The position numbers and the translations under genes are program-made. Source: a virus. Taken from it: a DNA stretch of 47,171 nucleotides. The DNA is taken from positions 1 through 47,171 of IMG/VR virus record IMGVR_UViG_3300025012_000145. One strand, 5' to 3'. This document shows, piece by piece, positions 45,995-47,171 of the stretch. Position 1 is the first letter of the stretch. Every line of letters begins with the position of its first letter. The notes under the pieces are model-generated. The model did not search any database and was not told where the DNA came from. It saw only the letters and a program-made list of their open reading frames with translations.

Positions 45995-46240
45995 TTACTC
46001 GGCCAGGGTGAAATCCACGTAGAACTGCTGGCCCTCTTTGATCTGCCCGACAAGAGCCGGGTTGGTGATGGACATCTTCATCTCAGCCGAGGGAGTCCAT
46101 TTGGCAAAGGTGTTGTTCTCGTCACTGCCGTCAGCCGGATAGCCGTCGTTCTTGCATACAGCTGCAAGCACCAGCTCGTCGTAGGTGGCCCCCTGATTTT
46201 TTACAGATACTACTTTCATCTTTGCTCTCATCTTCGGCAT
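45995..46240 (-). CDS. Conserved phage protein of unknown function
   Basis: This is an 81-residue protein starting MPKMRAKMKVVSVKNQGATY. The middle GYPADGSDENNTFAKWTPSA and C-terminal QQFYVDFTLAE form a small beta-rich protein of a kind common in phages. AGGAG precedes ATG 46240. Confidence 0.6.
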   Translation of the reverse strand: MPKMRAKMKVVSVKNQGATYDELVLAAVCKNDGYPADGSDENNTFAKWTPSAEMKMSITNPALVGQIKEGQQFYVDFTLAE

Positions 46241-46317
46241 GTCTTTCTCCTTTCAAGTTATGCGCCTAACTAGGCGCTCGTGTGGCCAAGCCCCACACAG
46301 CTTAAAGACCGTTAAAC

Positions 46318-46533
46318 CTACCACCCATGGCTTACGCGCTCGCACTTCAGCCCAACAAAGCACGGCCCCTCATTGCTGATCGACTCGACATACCGGATCG
46401 GGCCAGAATCCACGTCCGCACCAATCTGCGTATTCCCAAAATCATTGTCTTCCAATTCGGCGAAGAGTTGATCGGCGCGTTTGTCCTTTCCAGCCTCGCG
46501 CAGGAGATCCCGTATCAGTTCGCGCACAGTCAT
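46318..46533 (-). CDS. Hypothetical protein
   Basis: This is a 71-residue protein starting MTVRELIRDLLREAGKDKRA. The ATG overlaps the upstream stop (ATGA). Helical N-terminus, then a beta-rich end. Nothing recognised. Confidence 0.5.
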   Translation of the reverse strand: MTVRELIRDLLREAGKDKRADQLFAELEDNDFGNTQIGADVDSGPIRYVESISNEGPCFVGLKCERVSHGW

Positions 46534-46793
46534 CCCCTCACCGCCTCTGCCAGCCGCTTGTATTCCTCAACCGCCGCTTTGCCAGTGATAAGGTTGCCAG
46601 TCATGGGCCGCATCCAGTAAACCAGCTCCTCAACCTGCTTGCGGAGTTCAGCAACTTCCTCGGCTATGCTTGGCTCAACTGGGGCAACCATCTGCCTAGG
46701 CCAGTAGTCGCTGGCATCAGATGGCGGCTTGCTAGGGAAAAACGGCATCCCGAAGCTTGGCAGCCACCCGCATCCATTATTGTCTCCCATCAT
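46530..46793 (-). CDS. Hypothetical protein with C-terminal coiled coil
   Basis: This is an 87-residue protein starting MMGDNNGCGWLPSFGMPFFP. The Pro/Gly-rich N-terminus is followed by an amphipathic helix (AEEVAELRKQVEELVYWMRP). GGGAGGGG lies directly before the ATGs, so ATG 46790 has slightly better spacing. Unknown function. Confidence 0.5.
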   Translation of the reverse strand: MMGDNNGCGWLPSFGMPFFPSKPPSDASDYWPRQMVAPVEPSIAEEVAELRKQVEELVYWMRPMTGNLITGKAAVEEYKRLAEAVRG

Positions 46794-46876
46794 CCCCTCC
46801 CAGGGTTTAACCAGCGCATCGAGGCGGCTAAGCTATCAACAGCCTGCACCAGTTGGTAAAAGTTGGTGCGCCTCAT
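46790..46876 (-). CDS. Possible 28-residue peptide
   Basis: MRRTNFYQLVQAVDSLAASM runs from ATG 46876 to a TGA overlapping the next start. It has the coupling typical of this genome but only a weak ribosome site, so the call is tentative. Confidence 0.35.
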   Translation of the reverse strand: MRRTNFYQLVQAVDSLAASMRWLNPGRG

Positions 46877-46886
46877 GCGCCATCCG

Positions 46887-47171
46887 TTACGCCACTTCCT
46901 GAAACTCCCCCAGCTCATTCAGGCTATACCAGACTTCAGCCTTCAGCTTGCCATCGCTCCCATCACCACAGCCTGTTTCTGCACAGTGCATTTCACTGCG
47001 CTTTTCAGTTCCATTCCACCAGGCCAGCGCGATGCACCCGAACTTGCCGGCCATGGCCTTACCATTAAGGCCAGTGCAAACCGCCGCGCTACTGTCGCCG
47101 GTGGCGCTCGATGCCGAACTGTCGCCGGTGGCGCTCGATGCCGAACTGTCGCCGGTGGCGCTCGATGCCGA
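46887..47171 (-). CDS. Repeat protein, 5' end missing
   Basis: The last 94 codons of a gene entering from the right edge are visible. The visible N-terminal part is a 9-residue repeat (A-S-S-A-T-G-D-S-S). It then continues CTGLNGKAMAGKFGCIALAW and ends LNELGEFQEVA. This closely resembles repeat-rich phage proteins in which many SATGD-like units precede a fixed ~60-residue C-terminal domain. The function of that family is not known. The contig stops inside the repeat. Confidence 0.6.
   Translation of the reverse strand, partial: SASSATGDSSASSATGDSSASSATGDSSAAVCTGLNGKAMAGKFGCIALAWWNGTEKRSEMHCAETGCGDGSDGKLKAEVWYSLNELGEFQEVA
47092..47171. repeat. 27-bp tandem repeat
   Basis: Three copies (the last lacks one base) of a 27-bp unit at 47092-47118, 47119-47145 and 47146-47171, identical to each other. 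In frame it encodes the 9-residue repeat of the truncated protein. Confidence 0.9.

Noticed and set aside
47092-47171. CRISPR array.
   Set aside because: The 27-bp units are directly contiguous, without spacers, and they code in frame for a protein repeat.
1-47171. Integrase, lysogeny switch or tail-fibre genes.
   Set aside because: None is recognised. The small XRE gene alone is not evidence for a temperate life cycle.

Overview
This window is one stretch of a tailed-phage (or prophage) genome that lacks both ends. Nearly every supported gene is on the minus strand. Genes are tightly packed and commonly joined by ATGA, TAATG or TAGTG stop/start overlaps. The DNA is moderately GC-rich. I recognise a large terminase, a small terminase, a T4 gp20-like portal, a prohead protease, a gp53-like baseplate wedge, a GH108 endolysin and several phage DNA-metabolism genes. 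A contractile tail (myovirus) is suggested by the gp53-like gene. A Gram-negative host is suggested by the secreted lysozyme and small lipoprotein. I cannot name the host from sequence alone. No integrase is visible.

Layout from right to left, which is the direction of transcription. 47.2-45.5 kb: a 5'-truncated repeat protein, small genes and a 135-nt tRNA-like RNA ending at a terminator. 45.4-42.6 kb: promoter, portal and prohead protease (possibly fused to a scaffold). 42.6-40.0 kb: lysis-type genes (membrane proteins, GH108 lysozyme, lipoprotein, NlpC/P60-like amidase), ending at a terminator. 39.9-31.5 kb: a promoter followed by ParB-like protein, RHH-like protein, a triple-repeat coiled-coil protein, RecE-like exonuclease, a candidate annealing protein, RdgC-like protein and ExoX-like exonuclease. 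31.5-29.6 kb: a promoter, an O-like initiator carrying iteron-like repeats, and a DnaC-like loader. 29.6-25.5 kb: nuclease, HU, a tandem-domain DNA-binding candidate and small terminase. 25.5-10.4 kb: a long accessory region of small, often cysteine-rich genes with a PD-(D/E)XK nuclease, SNF2 helicase, NinB, XRE regulator, DUF5131 and ASCH proteins. 10.4-7.9 kb: Dam-type methylase and a large terminase interrupted by a mini-intein. 7.8-0 kb: small accessory genes, then a metallopeptidase, the gp53-like gene and a SWIM-motif gene running off the left end.

How the parts fit together: the O-like initiator and DnaC-like loader would open the origin and load the host helicase. The RecE-like exonuclease, candidate annealing protein, RdgC, NinB and ExoX would serve recombination-dependent replication. 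The two terminase subunits, portal and protease package DNA, and the GH108 cassette lyses the cell. Regulatory architecture is visible: several TTGACA-type promoters, two of which share a nearly identical dyad over the -35 box, and 11-bp-phased GGGGCT repeats both inside and just upstream of the initiator gene.

Points of most interest are the intein in the terminase P-loop, the shared dyad operator, the iteron/origin candidate, two promoter-to-terminator units that look like small RNAs, the tRNA-like RNA, an exonuclease that appears to start at ATT, and an apparent one-base frameshift in the SNF2 helicase.
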